Of a stretch of DNA of 64,000 bases, positions 30,127-39,666 are shown in pieces. Position 1 is the first letter of the stretch; each line of letters starts with the position of its first letter. The position numbers were made by a program, and so were the translations under genes. Below the pieces are notes generated by a model, which worked only from the letters and a program-made list of their open reading frames with translations, did not search any database and was not told the DNA's origin. Origin of the DNA: Seongchinamella sediminis (GTDB lineage Bacteria; Pseudomonadota; Gammaproteobacteria; Pseudomonadales; Halieaceae); the NCBI RefSeq assembly GCF_003457605.1, contig NZ_QRAN01000022.1, forward strand, positions 1 to 64,000, written 5' to 3'.

Positions 30127-31281
30127 TCAGTAGGCGGCGCGGTAAATGGCCAGGGCGTCGTCGTAACTTACATCCCGTGGGTTATTCACCAGCAAACGTT
30201 CCTGCAGCATGGCGTCCTCGGCCAGCATCTCCAGATCTGTCTCGACAACGCCGGCGGCGGACAGGGTGGCAGGCAGCCCCAGGTCGTTCACCAGCTGCCG
30301 CAGCGCCGCTATCAAGGCGGCACTGCGCGCCTCGTCACTGCCGGTAGCGCCGCCGGGGACCACCAGCTCACTGAGCTCGGCATAGTGGGCACTGGCAACC
30401 TCGGCATTGAATGCCAGCACCGTCGGCAACACCAGGGAATTACTGAGACCGTGGGGAATGTGGTAATGCCCCCCCAGTGGATAGGCCAGGGCATGCACCG
30501 CGGCCACTGGCGCATTGGCAAAGGCCTGGCCGGCCATACAGGCGCCGAGCAGCATCGCTTCCCGCACCTCCCGGTTGCCGCCCTCATGCACCGCCGTGCG
30601 GATATTGCCCGCCAGTAATACCAGTGCCTGCCGCGCCAGGTTATCCGAAACCGGATTTTTCTGGTGCCGCGAGGTATAGGCCTCGATGGCGTGCACCATG
30701 GCATCCACGCCGGTCATCGCCGTGACCGCCGGTGGCAGGCCCAGGGTTAGATCGGCATCCAGCACCGCCACATCCGGCAGCAGCACCGGCGATGACACCC
30801 CCGCCTTGGTGGTTTCCCCGGTGGTTATCACCGCCACCGGGGTTACCTCCGAGCCGGTACCGGCCGTCGTCGGCACCAGGATCAAGGGCAGGCGACCGCC
30901 GCTTACCTGGCCGACACCGTAGAGTTCCGCCAGGGGCTGCTCGCCCCCCAGCAACACCGCGACCACCTTGGCGACATCCATGGAGCTACCGCCGCCGATC
31001 GCGATCACCCCGTCGACCCCCTGGGTGCGGCCCAGCTCGGCAGCCGCCAGCACCGTCGCCTCCGGCGGGTCCTCGCGGACCTGGTCGAACAGAATCGCGC
31101 CTGTCCCGCTGGCACCCAGGGCCGCTATCGCCGGCTGGACCAGGCCAATGCTCACCAGGCCCGGGTCGGTCACCAGTAGCGGACGGGAGACACCCAGGCG
31201 CTGGCAGTGACCCGCCAGTTGCAGTGCGCTGCCCGGCCCACAAACGAGCTTGGCCACGGTATTGAATTCAAATCCCTGCAT
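30127..31281 (-). CDS. Iron-containing alcohol dehydrogenase
   Basis: A 384-residue group III alcohol dehydrogenase (NAD(P) and Fe2+ dependent). The nucleotide loop is IGGGSSMDVAKVV, TAGTGSEVT is the family signature, and metal ligands are seen in DAMVHAIEAY and in HALAYPLGGHYHIPHG. Length is typical. It lies between the thioesterase and the acyl-CoA dehydrogenase on the same strand with gaps of 23-35 bases, suggesting an operon oxidising an alcohol to an acid and on to CoA esters. Confidence 0.93.
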   Translation of the reverse strand: MQGFEFNTVAKLVCGPGSALQLAGHCQRLGVSRPLLVTDPGLVSIGLVQPAIAALGASGTGAILFDQVREDPPEATVLAAAELGRTQGVDGVIAIGGGSSMDVAKVVAVLLGGEQPLAELYGVGQVSGGRLPLILVPTTAGTGSEVTPVAVITTGETTKAGVSSPVLLPDVAVLDADLTLGLPPAVTAMTGVDAMVHAIEAYTSRHQKNPVSDNLARQALVLLAGNIRTAVHEGGNREVREAMLLGACMAGQAFANAPVAAVHALAYPLGGHYHIPHGLSNSLVLPTVLAFNAEVASAHYAELSELVVPGGATGSDEARSAALIAALRQLVNDLGLPATLSAAGVVETDLEMLAEDAMLQERLLVNNPRDVSYDDALAIYRAAY

Positions 31282-31316
31282 AAGGGGTCCCGGCTCCTCT
31301 GTTGGTATCGGGCTGT

Positions 31317-32573
31317 TCAGCCGTCGCGGAAAGTGGCGTTAACCGGCTGCGCCGCAGCGGCCATATAGGGCTTGAGCTCGTTGCGACCTACCACCATGCG
31401 ATGGACCTCGTCGGGACCGTCCGCCAGGCGCAGGGTCCGCTGGGCCATATACATCCCCGCCAGCGGGGTATCCTGGGAGATACCCAGGGCGCCGAACATC
31501 TGGATTGCCTGGTCGACAATGCGGATCGACATATTGGGGACCGTGGTCTTGATCATGGATATCCAGATCCGGGCTTCCCTGGGATCGACATGATCCATCA
31601 TCCAGGCGGTTTTCAGGGTCAGCAGGCGCGCCTGCTCGATGTCCATGCGGGCGTTGGCGATGATATCGATATTACCGCCGAGTCGCGCCAGCGGCTTGCC
31701 GAAGGCCTGCCGCGATACCGAGCGTTCACAGAGCAGCTTGAGGGCTCTTTCCGCCGCGCCTATAGCGCGCATACAGTGGTGAATACGACCCGGCCCGAGG
31801 CGCCCCTGGGAAATCTCGAATCCCCGGCCCGGGCCGAGGATGATGTTGTCTTTCGGCACCCGGACATTGTCGAACTTCTGGTGCATGTGGCCGTGGGGCG
31901 CATCGTCGAGGGCGAACACCTGCATGGGTCGCACATTGCTGAACCCGGGGGTGTCCATCGGCACCAGGATTTGCGACTGCTGCAGGTGTTTGGGCCCATC
32001 GGGGTCGGTCTTGACCATTACGATCATGATCTTGCAGCGCGGGTCACCAGCGCCCGAAACATAGTGTTTCTCGCCATTGATCACCCACTCATCACCGTCC
32101 AGTACGGCTTCGGTGCAGATATTGGTGGCATCCGACGATGCCACCCCGGGCTCCGTCATGGCGAAGGCGGAGCGGATCTCGCCATTGAGCAGCGGCTCAA
32201 GCCACTGTTTCTTCTGCGCCTCGCTGCCATACTTGTGCAGCACTTCCATGTTGCCGGTGTCCGGCGCGGAACAGTTGAAGGCCTCCGCCGCCAGGTGCGA
32301 CTTGCCCATTTCCTCGGCCAGGTAGGCGTATTCAACCGTGTTCAAGCCGGAGCCGCTGTCGCCGTCGGTCAGGAAAAAGTTCCACAGGCCGCGGCTTCTG
32401 GCCTTGTCCTTGAGGCCATTGATAATCTCCAGCTGCCGGTCGGTGAGCTGCCAGCGATCGCCAACGTTGATTTCTTCGAGAAATTCGTGCTCCACCGGTA
32501 GCACTTCCTCGTCGATGAACTGTTTCACTTCCGCCAACAGCGGGGCGACGCGGTCACTGATTCCCAGATCCAT
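31317..32573 (-). CDS. Acyl-CoA dehydrogenase (ACAD10/11-like)
   Basis: A 418-residue FAD enzyme that introduces a trans double bond into acyl-CoA. The FAD/substrate motif FAMTEPGVASSDATN and the C-terminal region FGALGISQDTPLAGMY are visible. Length and the central sequence RIHHCMRAIGAAERAL resemble the ACAD10/11 group, which acts on long or 4-hydroxylated substrates. The catalytic base is probably the Asp in RLADGPDEVHR. It is downstream of the TonB receptor on the same strand, separated by a strong hairpin. Confidence 0.9.
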   Translation of the reverse strand: MDLGISDRVAPLLAEVKQFIDEEVLPVEHEFLEEINVGDRWQLTDRQLEIINGLKDKARSRGLWNFFLTDGDSGSGLNTVEYAYLAEEMGKSHLAAEAFNCSAPDTGNMEVLHKYGSEAQKKQWLEPLLNGEIRSAFAMTEPGVASSDATNICTEAVLDGDEWVINGEKHYVSGAGDPRCKIMIVMVKTDPDGPKHLQQSQILVPMDTPGFSNVRPMQVFALDDAPHGHMHQKFDNVRVPKDNIILGPGRGFEISQGRLGPGRIHHCMRAIGAAERALKLLCERSVSRQAFGKPLARLGGNIDIIANARMDIEQARLLTLKTAWMMDHVDPREARIWISMIKTTVPNMSIRIVDQAIQMFGALGISQDTPLAGMYMAQRTLRLADGPDEVHRMVVGRNELKPYMAAAAQPVNATFRDG

Positions 32574-32657
32574 ATTATTTCCCTGTCGATGATTGGTTTT
32601 GTAGTCGGGAATGAAGTGTAGCAGCGAACAGGCAACGGATATGTCACGTGGGCGACA

Positions 32658-32693
32658 CCCGGTTAATGCCGCGCCGCTGCGGCATTAACCGGG
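32658..32693. terminator. Perfect 15-base-pair hairpin between TonB receptor and acyl-CoA dehydrogenase genes
   Basis: CCCGGTTAATGCCGC (32658-32672) and GCGGCATTAACCGGG (32679-32693) pair perfectly around a six-base loop. It is located 11 bases beyond the receptor stop codon and has no T-run on either strand. Likely transcript 3' end stabiliser or terminator. Confidence 0.6.
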
Positions 32694-32703
32694 CAGGGCT
32701 TGC

Positions 32704-34986
32704 TCAGAACTCGACAATCAACTCGGCGCCATACATGCGCGGCGCCAGGAAGGTGTGGGCAGTCGTGCCGATGGCGTAATTCAGGTTATCGCGATCCTGC
32801 AGGTTCTTGACCCACAGGGCGAACTGCCAGTCACCGCCCAGCATTTGCACATCCGCCAGGCTCAGCCGGGTATTGAGCACACCGTAGGCCGCTACCGTGA
32901 CTTCACCGAAGTTGGTATTGGCCAGGGCCAGCTGGTCGTCCTGCCAGGCGTAATCGGCGTGCAGCCGCCAGGTGCCGTAGTTCACCGGAATGTCCCAGTC
33001 CGCATTGATCGAGTAGGCATGCTGGGGCGCCCAGACCAGCTCGGTGGTGTCAGAACGGTCGGAACCATCGGGGAAAATGGCGTCATCGATGTCGGAATCC
33101 AGGTAGGCATAGCCGAGGCCCAGCAGGAAATTCTCACCGAGCGCCCAGGTCATATCCAGCTCCAGCCCCTCGATGGTCGCCTCCCCGGAGTTGAACACCT
33201 CGACGAACTGGGGATTGTTTACCGGGTCGGGCAGGTAATCGAGAATCACATCGTCTATCTGCATGTGGTAGATCGCGCCGTTCAGGCGCAGGCGCTGGTC
33301 CAGCAACTCGGTTTTCCAGCCCAGCTCGAAGGACTCCAGGGTCTCTTTGTCAAAGGGCTGGCTGAATTCCAGCCCGTTGCGGCTGGAGCCACCGGAGCGG
33401 AATCCGGTGGAGTACTTGATGTAGGTGGAGATGTTCTCGGTCCACTGGTAATCGGCAATCGCCGTGTAGTCCGGCTCATCCAGGGTCGACGCCGAGGCGC
33501 CCGGCCCAAAGGAGTTCCACAGCAGGCCGTCATTGGTGCGCACCGCGCTGCGCTCGTCGTCGGTGTAACGCAGGCCCAGGGTCAGGTCCAGGCGTTCGCT
33601 GGCGTTCCAGGTGGCCTGGCCAAATACCGCCCAGGACTCCACCTCCATATCCACGCTGTATTCACCCAGGTACAGCGGATAGAACAGGGTGAAATCGGAG
33701 CAGAACGGTGCCGCCGTTGAGCCATCACTGCAGGGCGTGGGGGGGAAGTTGCTCAGGTCCAGGGCAATAATGCCGGTCTGGTCCACGGTGGCGCGATCCA
33801 GGTACTGGCGCTCAGCCTGGGTACCTTCCTCATCGAAGTAGTAGGCACCGGCCACCCACTGCAGCCGATCATGGCTGCCGATCAGTTGCAGTTCCTGGGA
33901 GAACTGCTCGTGGTCAGTGACCGTGTTGATTTCAAGTGAGCCGGCACTGCCGAACGACTGGCTGAAGTTTTGCGAGGCATCGTCATCGAACTCGCGGTAG
34001 CCGGTAATCGATTTCAGGGTCAGTTGGTCGTTAATCGCCCACTCGATGGTGAGGTTATGACCCTGTACCTCGGTCTCGGTCTCGGGCAGGTAGTAGGCGA
34101 ACTTGCCGCCACCGGTGGGTGTGCGGGTCTCCTCCAGCCGCGTGCGGAAGCTGTCGGTTACCGGATTGAAGGCCGGATCCAGGCCACCGGTCGGCCCGCC
34201 GTACTGGAAGTAGGCCGGGGCCGTGTCCATGTCGGAGTAGTCATAGCTGTAGTCGACCAGCAGATTGTCTATGCCGTCGAAGCGCAGGGCGACCCGATAG
34301 CCTTCCGCCTCGCGCTGGTAGTAATCGGTGTAGTCGAGCCCGTCCACCGCGTTGGGGCCCTCGTTGTCGACCCAGCCGTCGCGCTCGGAGAAGGTTGCGG
34401 TGAACTTGGCCTTGAAACCACCCATATCATCGAGGTTGAGGTGGCTGACACTGCGCCAGCTGCCGAAGTTGCCGGCCCCGAGGACCTGCTTGAACCCCAG
34501 TTCCCCGGTGGGTTTGGCATTGATAAAGTTAATGGCTCCGGCGGTGGTATTGCGGCCGTAAAGCGTACCCTGGGGACCGCGCAGTATTTCCACCCGTTCC
34601 AGGTCGGAAAGCTCCGCCAGCAAGCCAGTGGAGCGGGCCGCGTAAACGCCATCGTAATAGACACCCACCGTCGGGTCCTTGGTAATCACAATGGAATCGG
34701 CGTTACCGATGCCGCGAATAAACAGTGCCAGGTTATTGGCGGCAGTGGGATACAGGGGCATTTGCAGACTGGGCGATGCCGCGCCGATATCCTGGGCGTT
34801 GATAAGCCCCATGCTCTCGATGTTGTCGGCGTTATAGGCCGAGATCGCCACCGGGATGTCCTGCAGTGACTCGGTACGCTTCTGGGCGGTGACAATCACT
34901 TCTTCCAGCTGTGCGTGGGCATGGCCGGCGGCCACGCCGGTTGCCAGCACAATGGCGGCTGACAGTCGCTTGCGGTTTGCTTTCAT
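32704..34986 (-). CDS. TonB-dependent outer-membrane receptor
   Basis: A 760-residue receptor with a signal peptide (cleavage after AHAQ near residue 26) directly followed by the TonB box EEVIVTAQKR. The plug domain (about 45-165) shows VEILRGPQGTLYGRNTTAGAI, and the 22-strand barrel ends in the C-terminal aromatic YGAELIVEF. The family resembles receptors often annotated for steroid, terpene or lipid uptake in marine proteobacteria; the ligand is not determined. It lies upstream of the acyl-CoA dehydrogenase gene. A two-cysteine loop (PCSDGSTAAPFC) occurs in the barrel. Confidence 0.93.
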   Translation of the reverse strand: MKANRKRLSAAIVLATGVAAGHAHAQLEEVIVTAQKRTESLQDIPVAISAYNADNIESMGLINAQDIGAASPSLQMPLYPTAANNLALFIRGIGNADSIVITKDPTVGVYYDGVYAARSTGLLAELSDLERVEILRGPQGTLYGRNTTAGAINFINAKPTGELGFKQVLGAGNFGSWRSVSHLNLDDMGGFKAKFTATFSERDGWVDNEGPNAVDGLDYTDYYQREAEGYRVALRFDGIDNLLVDYSYDYSDMDTAPAYFQYGGPTGGLDPAFNPVTDSFRTRLEETRTPTGGGKFAYYLPETETEVQGHNLTIEWAINDQLTLKSITGYREFDDDASQNFSQSFGSAGSLEINTVTDHEQFSQELQLIGSHDRLQWVAGAYYFDEEGTQAERQYLDRATVDQTGIIALDLSNFPPTPCSDGSTAAPFCSDFTLFYPLYLGEYSVDMEVESWAVFGQATWNASERLDLTLGLRYTDDERSAVRTNDGLLWNSFGPGASASTLDEPDYTAIADYQWTENISTYIKYSTGFRSGGSSRNGLEFSQPFDKETLESFELGWKTELLDQRLRLNGAIYHMQIDDVILDYLPDPVNNPQFVEVFNSGEATIEGLELDMTWALGENFLLGLGYAYLDSDIDDAIFPDGSDRSDTTELVWAPQHAYSINADWDIPVNYGTWRLHADYAWQDDQLALANTNFGEVTVAAYGVLNTRLSLADVQMLGGDWQFALWVKNLQDRDNLNYAIGTTAHTFLAPRMYGAELIVEF

Positions 34987-35291
34987 GGCTTATCTCTCAG
35001 GTTATTAAAATACTCAGCAAGGCCTCGCGGCCCCTGCGCTCAATATACGGAATCTGATGGCCGAATGGTTGTGAAAATTCACGCCACAGCTGCTCCGGGC
35101 AAAAGAAATAATTGCATTTATAATCAGACAGTTAGGTGAATAAACCGGGAGTCAGGCCGAGACACTGGCAGCTGGTAGAAGTATTTGAACCCTGCGGCAG
35201 AGGCCGGCCCCGGGTGCGACAAAGTGCCTCAGGCGAGGGCAGCGGGTGCGCTATATACTGCGAGCATCATTCACCAACACTCGCCTGAATC
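34987..35291. other. Divergent spacer between two TonB receptor genes
   Basis: About 305 bases with no coding frame I can support. The left part is AT-rich (TTATTAAAATACTCAGC and a TTTATAATCAG stretch near 35118) and suits the promoter of the minus-strand receptor. A TATACT sequence (35254-35259) lies 33 bases before the plus-strand receptor without a good -35. No clear Fur or Zur box was recognised. Confidence 0.4.
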
Positions 35292-37367
35292 ATGCACCAT
35301 ACCCGTATTTATCTCGCCCTCGCCGCGGCACTCGTGGCCACCGCGGGCACTGCCGCTGAAACCGGCTCACTGGAAGAACTGGTGGTCCTCGGACAGAGGG
35401 ACAGCCGCAGCATCGAGGTCACTGACGCCCTGGTGGTGTCGGCAGATGTGGCCCAGCTGCTGAAAGAGGCACCCGGCGCCAATGTCAACAGCAACGGCCC
35501 CATCACCGGCATCCCGCAGTATCGCGGCATGTACGGTGCTCGTATCGCCACCTCCATCGACGGTACCCAGCTGGCCCCCTCGGGGCCCAACTGGATGGAC
35601 CCGCCCCTCTCCTACGCCCGCAGCGGGCAACTGGAGTCACTGCAGGTGTATCGCGGTATCGCCCCGGTCGCAGTGGCCCAGGAATCGATTGGCGGCGCGG
35701 TGGTGGCCCACAGCATGCGCGGCGAATTTTCCGCCAACAGTGAACTGCGGGTCAGCGGCAATATCTACGCCAGCCTGCAGTCCGCTAACGACGCAGCGCA
35801 ACTGAGCGGCGTGATCTTCGCAGCCAATCACCAGCACAAGCTGAAACTGGCTGCGGTAGCGGAAACCGGTGAAGACGCGCGTTTTCCCGGCGGCAAAATC
35901 AGGCCCACCGAGTACCAGCGCGAGCGTTACGATATCGGCTACAGCCTGCGCCTGGGTGAACACAGCGTTCACTTCGACTACGGCCACAACGACACGGGTG
36001 AATCGGGCACCCCCGCGCTGCCCATGGACATCGAGGGTTTTGGCGGCGACCTGCAGCAACTCGGTTACCGCTTCGACCGCCCGGGAGAGCTGGAGGTAGA
36101 AGTAAGCGTGTTCGGTTCACAGCTGGACCACGGTATGACCAACTACCACATGCGCCCGGCGCCCGGCGACGCAGGCCTGTGGCGCCGCAACCTGGCGGAC
36201 AGCGACAACCAGGGCTTTCGCATCCACAGTCGCCTGTTCGACGCCAGTGGCAGCTGGACCTTTGGTGCCGATGGGTTCGATGCCCGCCACAACTCCGACA
36301 TCGACAATCCCAACAATCCCGTGTTCGAGGTGATCAACTTCAACAATGCCGAGCGGGAGGTTCTCGGTGTATTCCTCCAGCGCGATCACCAGTGGGCAGA
36401 CCAGTGGCGCGGGGAATTCGGCATTCGCTACAACCGGGTGCAGATGGATGCCGACGAAGTGGGCGGTACACCCGCCGACATGATGCCGCCCGCGGCAGCG
36501 CTGCGTGACGCTTTCAACGCCGCCGACCGGGAGCAAACTGATTACAACACCGACCTGGTGGCCAAATTCTGGTACCGGTTCTCCCCGGACACCCAGTGGT
36601 ATGCCGGCCTGGCGCAGAAAAGCCGGTCACCGAGCTACCAGGAACGCTACCTGTGGCTGCCCATGGAGGCGACTGCGGGTTTGGCCGACGGCAACACCTA
36701 CACCGGTAATATCGACCTCGACCCGGAAGTCGCCCGCCAGCTGGAGCTGGGCCTGGACTTCAGCAGCGGCACCCTGAGCCTGTCACCGCGATTGTTCTAC
36801 AGTGATATCGAGGACTATATCCAGGGTACGCCCAGTGAACTCATGCCCGCGGTGATGGCGGCGCAGATGATGAGCGCACCGGGCAGCCCGGCGCCGCTAC
36901 AGTTCAACAACGTCGATGCCGTCCTGTACGGGTTCGACATGGACTGGAGCTGGCAGCTGGGCACGCACTGGAGCCTGGCCGGCATCGTCAACTATGTCCG
37001 CGGCGAACGCGATGACATTGATGACAACCTGTACCGCATCGCGCCGCCCAACACCAGCGTGACGCTGGGTTACGCCAGGCACACCTGGGGCATCCAGGTG
37101 GAGGGGGTCTTCTACAGCGCGCAGGACGACGTGAGCGCAACCAACCGCGAGCAGGAAACCGCGGGCTACGGCCTGATGAACCTCGCTGCCAGCTGGCAGC
37201 TGAGGCCAAACCTGCAACTGGCAGCGGGCGTCAACAACCTGCTGGACCGGGAGTATCAGGATCACCTCGGCGGCTACAACCGCGTGCGCAATCCCGACAT
37301 CGCGCTGCGGGAGCGCTTGCCCGGTACCGGCACCAACGTTTTCGCCCGGGTCAGCTACAGCTTCTGA
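35292..37367 (+). CDS. TonB-dependent receptor, possibly metal (copper/zinc) related
   Basis: A 691-residue receptor with a signal peptide (after ATAGTAA), TonB box EELVVLGQR and a plug domain. The plug sequence GPNWMDPPLSY resembles the MDPPTSY segment of copper-linked OprC/NosA receptors. The barrel ends in TNVFARVSYSF. Methionine-rich loops (ADMMPPAAAL and AVMAAQMMSAPGS) are visible. Its neighbour on the other strand is a CDF metal exporter, which supports a metal role. Ligand assignment is inference. Confidence 0.85.
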   Translation: MHHTRIYLALAAALVATAGTAAETGSLEELVVLGQRDSRSIEVTDALVVSADVAQLLKEAPGANVNSNGPITGIPQYRGMYGARIATSIDGTQLAPSGPNWMDPPLSYARSGQLESLQVYRGIAPVAVAQESIGGAVVAHSMRGEFSANSELRVSGNIYASLQSANDAAQLSGVIFAANHQHKLKLAAVAETGEDARFPGGKIRPTEYQRERYDIGYSLRLGEHSVHFDYGHNDTGESGTPALPMDIEGFGGDLQQLGYRFDRPGELEVEVSVFGSQLDHGMTNYHMRPAPGDAGLWRRNLADSDNQGFRIHSRLFDASGSWTFGADGFDARHNSDIDNPNNPVFEVINFNNAEREVLGVFLQRDHQWADQWRGEFGIRYNRVQMDADEVGGTPADMMPPAAALRDAFNAADREQTDYNTDLVAKFWYRFSPDTQWYAGLAQKSRSPSYQERYLWLPMEATAGLADGNTYTGNIDLDPEVARQLELGLDFSSGTLSLSPRLFYSDIEDYIQGTPSELMPAVMAAQMMSAPGSPAPLQFNNVDAVLYGFDMDWSWQLGTHWSLAGIVNYVRGERDDIDDNLYRIAPPNTSVTLGYARHTWGIQVEGVFYSAQDDVSATNREQETAGYGLMNLAASWQLRPNLQLAAGVNNLLDREYQDHLGGYNRVRNPDIALRERLPGTGTNVFARVSYSF

Positions 37368-37381
37368 GGCACCCCCGGCGG

Positions 37382-38293
37382 TTACGGCGACAGTACCACC
37401 GACAGGGGGTCGGGGTGGATCAATACCTCGGCCCCGGGAAACGCTGCCATCACCGCCACTTCCACCTGCACCACAATCCGGTGCGCCTCGCGCAGGCTGA
37501 GGTGATCGTCCAGTTCGATGTGCAGCTGGACGAAGGTGTCCGTCCCCGCGCGCCGGGTTCGCAGGTCATGAAGCCCCCTGACCTCGGGGTGCGACAACAC
37601 AATCCGCTCTATTTCCAGGCGCTCTGCATCGGGCAGTTCCCGGTCCATCAGGTGATCGAAGGCGTGACGGATAATAGCCCAGGCGCTGTAAAGAATATAA
37701 ACGGCAATGGCCATCGCAAACAGCGGGTCGAAGCCCGGCCAGCCCCAGCGCGACAGCGCCAGCGCCAGCAATACGCTGGCATTGACCAGCAGGTCGGTGC
37801 GGTAATGGAGCGCATCGGCACGGATGGCGGTCGAGTCAGTGCGCAGGATGACGTGGCGCTGGAAGGTCAGCAGCAACAGGGTCATGAGTATCGAGAACAC
37901 CATCACCCACATGCCCAGGCCGAACCCGGACAGCGGCACCGGCTCCAGCATGCGCTGGATAGCGCTATAGAACAGGAACAGCGAGGAGCCGGTAATCAGG
38001 ATCGCCTGCCCCAGCCCGGCGATGGCCTCCGCCTTGCCATGGCCAAAGCGGTGTTCACGATCCGCTGGTGACAGGGCGTGCCGCACCGCCAGCAGGTTGA
38101 CTGCCGAGGCGACAACGTCGAGGCCAGAATCAACCAGGGTCGCCAGCAGGCTCACCGCCCCCGACATCTGCCAGGCAAGCAATTTCGCGGCTATCAGTGT
38201 GCTCGCCACGGTAACCGAGGCATAGGTGGCGAGCCGCATTAGCCGTGCCGCTTCCGCGGGGCTGGCGCGGCCCGGGTCTCTGGAACGTGTCAT
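37382..38293 (-). CDS. Cation diffusion facilitator (FieF-like) metal efflux protein
   Basis: A 303-residue six-helix inner-membrane proton/divalent-metal antiporter. Site A ligands are seen in TLVDSGLDVV (D-x3-D) and ALHYRTDLL (H-x3-D), the FieF/ZT arrangement that allows Fe, Zn or Cd. A cytosolic metallochaperone-like C-terminal domain (about 215-295) contains HIELDDHLSL. Length matches E. coli FieF (300). It is convergent with the preceding TonB receptor. Confidence 0.93.
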   Translation of the reverse strand: MTRSRDPGRASPAEAARLMRLATYASVTVASTLIAAKLLAWQMSGAVSLLATLVDSGLDVVASAVNLLAVRHALSPADREHRFGHGKAEAIAGLGQAILITGSSLFLFYSAIQRMLEPVPLSGFGLGMWVMVFSILMTLLLLTFQRHVILRTDSTAIRADALHYRTDLLVNASVLLALALSRWGWPGFDPLFAMAIAVYILYSAWAIIRHAFDHLMDRELPDAERLEIERIVLSHPEVRGLHDLRTRRAGTDTFVQLHIELDDHLSLREAHRIVVQVEVAVMAAFPGAEVLIHPDPLSVVLSP

Positions 38294-38314
38294 GTGACGG
38301 AGCGAGGCCCCCGA

Positions 38315-38959
38315 TCAGCTATCCATTTGCGTCGCAGGGCGGATAAACAGACCCTCGGCACTGGCGGTCACCTGACCGTCCACCCGCATTTCACCCCGGC
38401 AAAACAGCTTGCGCCCGGAGGTGCGTTCATTAACTGCCCACAGTTCAATGGGGCGATCAAGGGGCGTGTGCCGCTGGTATCTTATCGACAACGTGCCGGT
38501 AAATCCCGCGTTGCCGGAAATCACATTGGCCATGGACAGTAATTCGTCGAATACCGCGGCGATTATGCCGCCGTGCACGCTGTTAGGCGGCCCGGCATAG
38601 GTGGGTGAAAACACCACTTCGCCGCGCACTTCGTCGCCGTCCCGCCACATGCGAATGGGCGGCGCCACCGGGTTGCAGGTCCCGCTCACCGGGCTGTAGG
38701 GCATACAGCGGGTGAGATCGTCCTCCAGCCAGCCAAGGCCTGGCGTGTCGCTGGCGATCGAGATGGTGGACCAGCCCTCCCCCTGCCTGAGGTAGGGGGC
38801 CAGCGACTTCATCGCGGCCTGGATGTGTTCGGTGGCAGTCGCCAGCACCTGATCGGGCGCCTGGCTGCAGCGCAGCAGCCTGATCAGCTCGCCCGCCTCC
38901 CGGTTGACCGCCTCGACCAGATCCCTGTCCTTTGCCGCCTCTTCCTGCTGAAATTCCAT
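38315..38959 (-). CDS. PaaI-like hot-dog thioesterase
   Basis: A 214-residue protein. The C-terminal hot-dog domain has the signature SVHGGIIAAVFDELLSMAN and TGTLSIRYQRHTPL, typical of PaaI-type acyl-CoA thioesterases. The first 70 residues are a helical extension of unknown role. No signal peptide. It lies 21 bases upstream of the CDF gene on the same strand. Substrate unknown. Confidence 0.85.
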   Translation of the reverse strand: MEFQQEEAAKDRDLVEAVNREAGELIRLLRCSQAPDQVLATATEHIQAAMKSLAPYLRQGEGWSTISIASDTPGLGWLEDDLTRCMPYSPVSGTCNPVAPPIRMWRDGDEVRGEVVFSPTYAGPPNSVHGGIIAAVFDELLSMANVISGNAGFTGTLSIRYQRHTPLDRPIELWAVNERTSGRKLFCRGEMRVDGQVTASAEGLFIRPATQMDS

Positions 38960-39069
38960 ACGCCTGCCTCCACCAGTAGAGGCTCAGCATGGCCCAGCGC
39001 CGCCCCCGGTGCAATGCCGCGGCCGGGATATGGCGCCCTGGTCCAACATGACAGCCGGCGGCGAAGGCG

Positions 39070-39594
39070 CTAGCGCCTGGCGACGCCCAGTTGTCCCAGG
39101 GTAGCGGCCATATCTTCGGCCGAGGTGGCGGGATTGACCTGGTCGTCGATCTTGAGCACCCGGCCGTCCTTGCCGATATAAATGGTTTCGCGCCTGGCGA
39201 AGCCCATGGCGTGCAGCACCCCGTAGGCGCGGGCCGTGGATTTTTCGGGGTCGCTCAACAGGGGGAAATCGGCGCCGGTTTCCTCGGCGAAGCCGATGTT
39301 GTCCGCCAGGGGGTCGACGCTGGCCATGAAGTAACTGACGTCGTACTCGCGAATCAGGTGGCCCTTCTCCGCCAGTGACTTGCACTCCACGGTGCAGCCG
39401 CTGGTGAAGGCCCGCGGGAACCAGGCAATCACTACCGCCTGCCTGCCGCGATAGTCGGCCAGGGAATAGGTCTGGCCGTCCGAGCCCGGCAGGCTGAAGT
39501 CCGGGGCCGGATCGCCCACTGCCAGCTCCCCCGCCTGGGCCAGGGTGGCTGCGACAAAGGCCGCGGCAGCGACCAGGTACTTGAATCGGTTCAT
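39070..39594 (-). CDS. Periplasmic peroxiredoxin (Bcp/PrxQ or AhpC-TSA family)
   Basis: A 174-residue thiol peroxidase with an N-terminal signal peptide (cleavage after LAQA, near residue 21). The thioredoxin-fold core has GDPAPDFSLPGSDGQ and the peroxidatic Cys67 in FTSGCTVECKSL, with Cys71 as probable resolving cysteine. It reduces peroxides in the periplasm, but its electron donor is not evident. The ATG at 39594 has GGAGAAAACCC before it; the 16 extra codons upstream are not needed. Confidence 0.88.
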   Translation of the reverse strand: MNRFKYLVAAAAFVAATLAQAGELAVGDPAPDFSLPGSDGQTYSLADYRGRQAVVIAWFPRAFTSGCTVECKSLAEKGHLIREYDVSYFMASVDPLADNIGFAEETGADFPLLSDPEKSTARAYGVLHAMGFARRETIYIGKDGRVLKIDDQVNPATSAEDMAATLGQLGVARR

Positions 39595-39666
39595 GGGTTT
39601 TCTCCAGCGCGTTCGAGAGTATGTGAGACAGTTACGCAGCAAACGGCGAAACAGCTTTCCAGGTCG

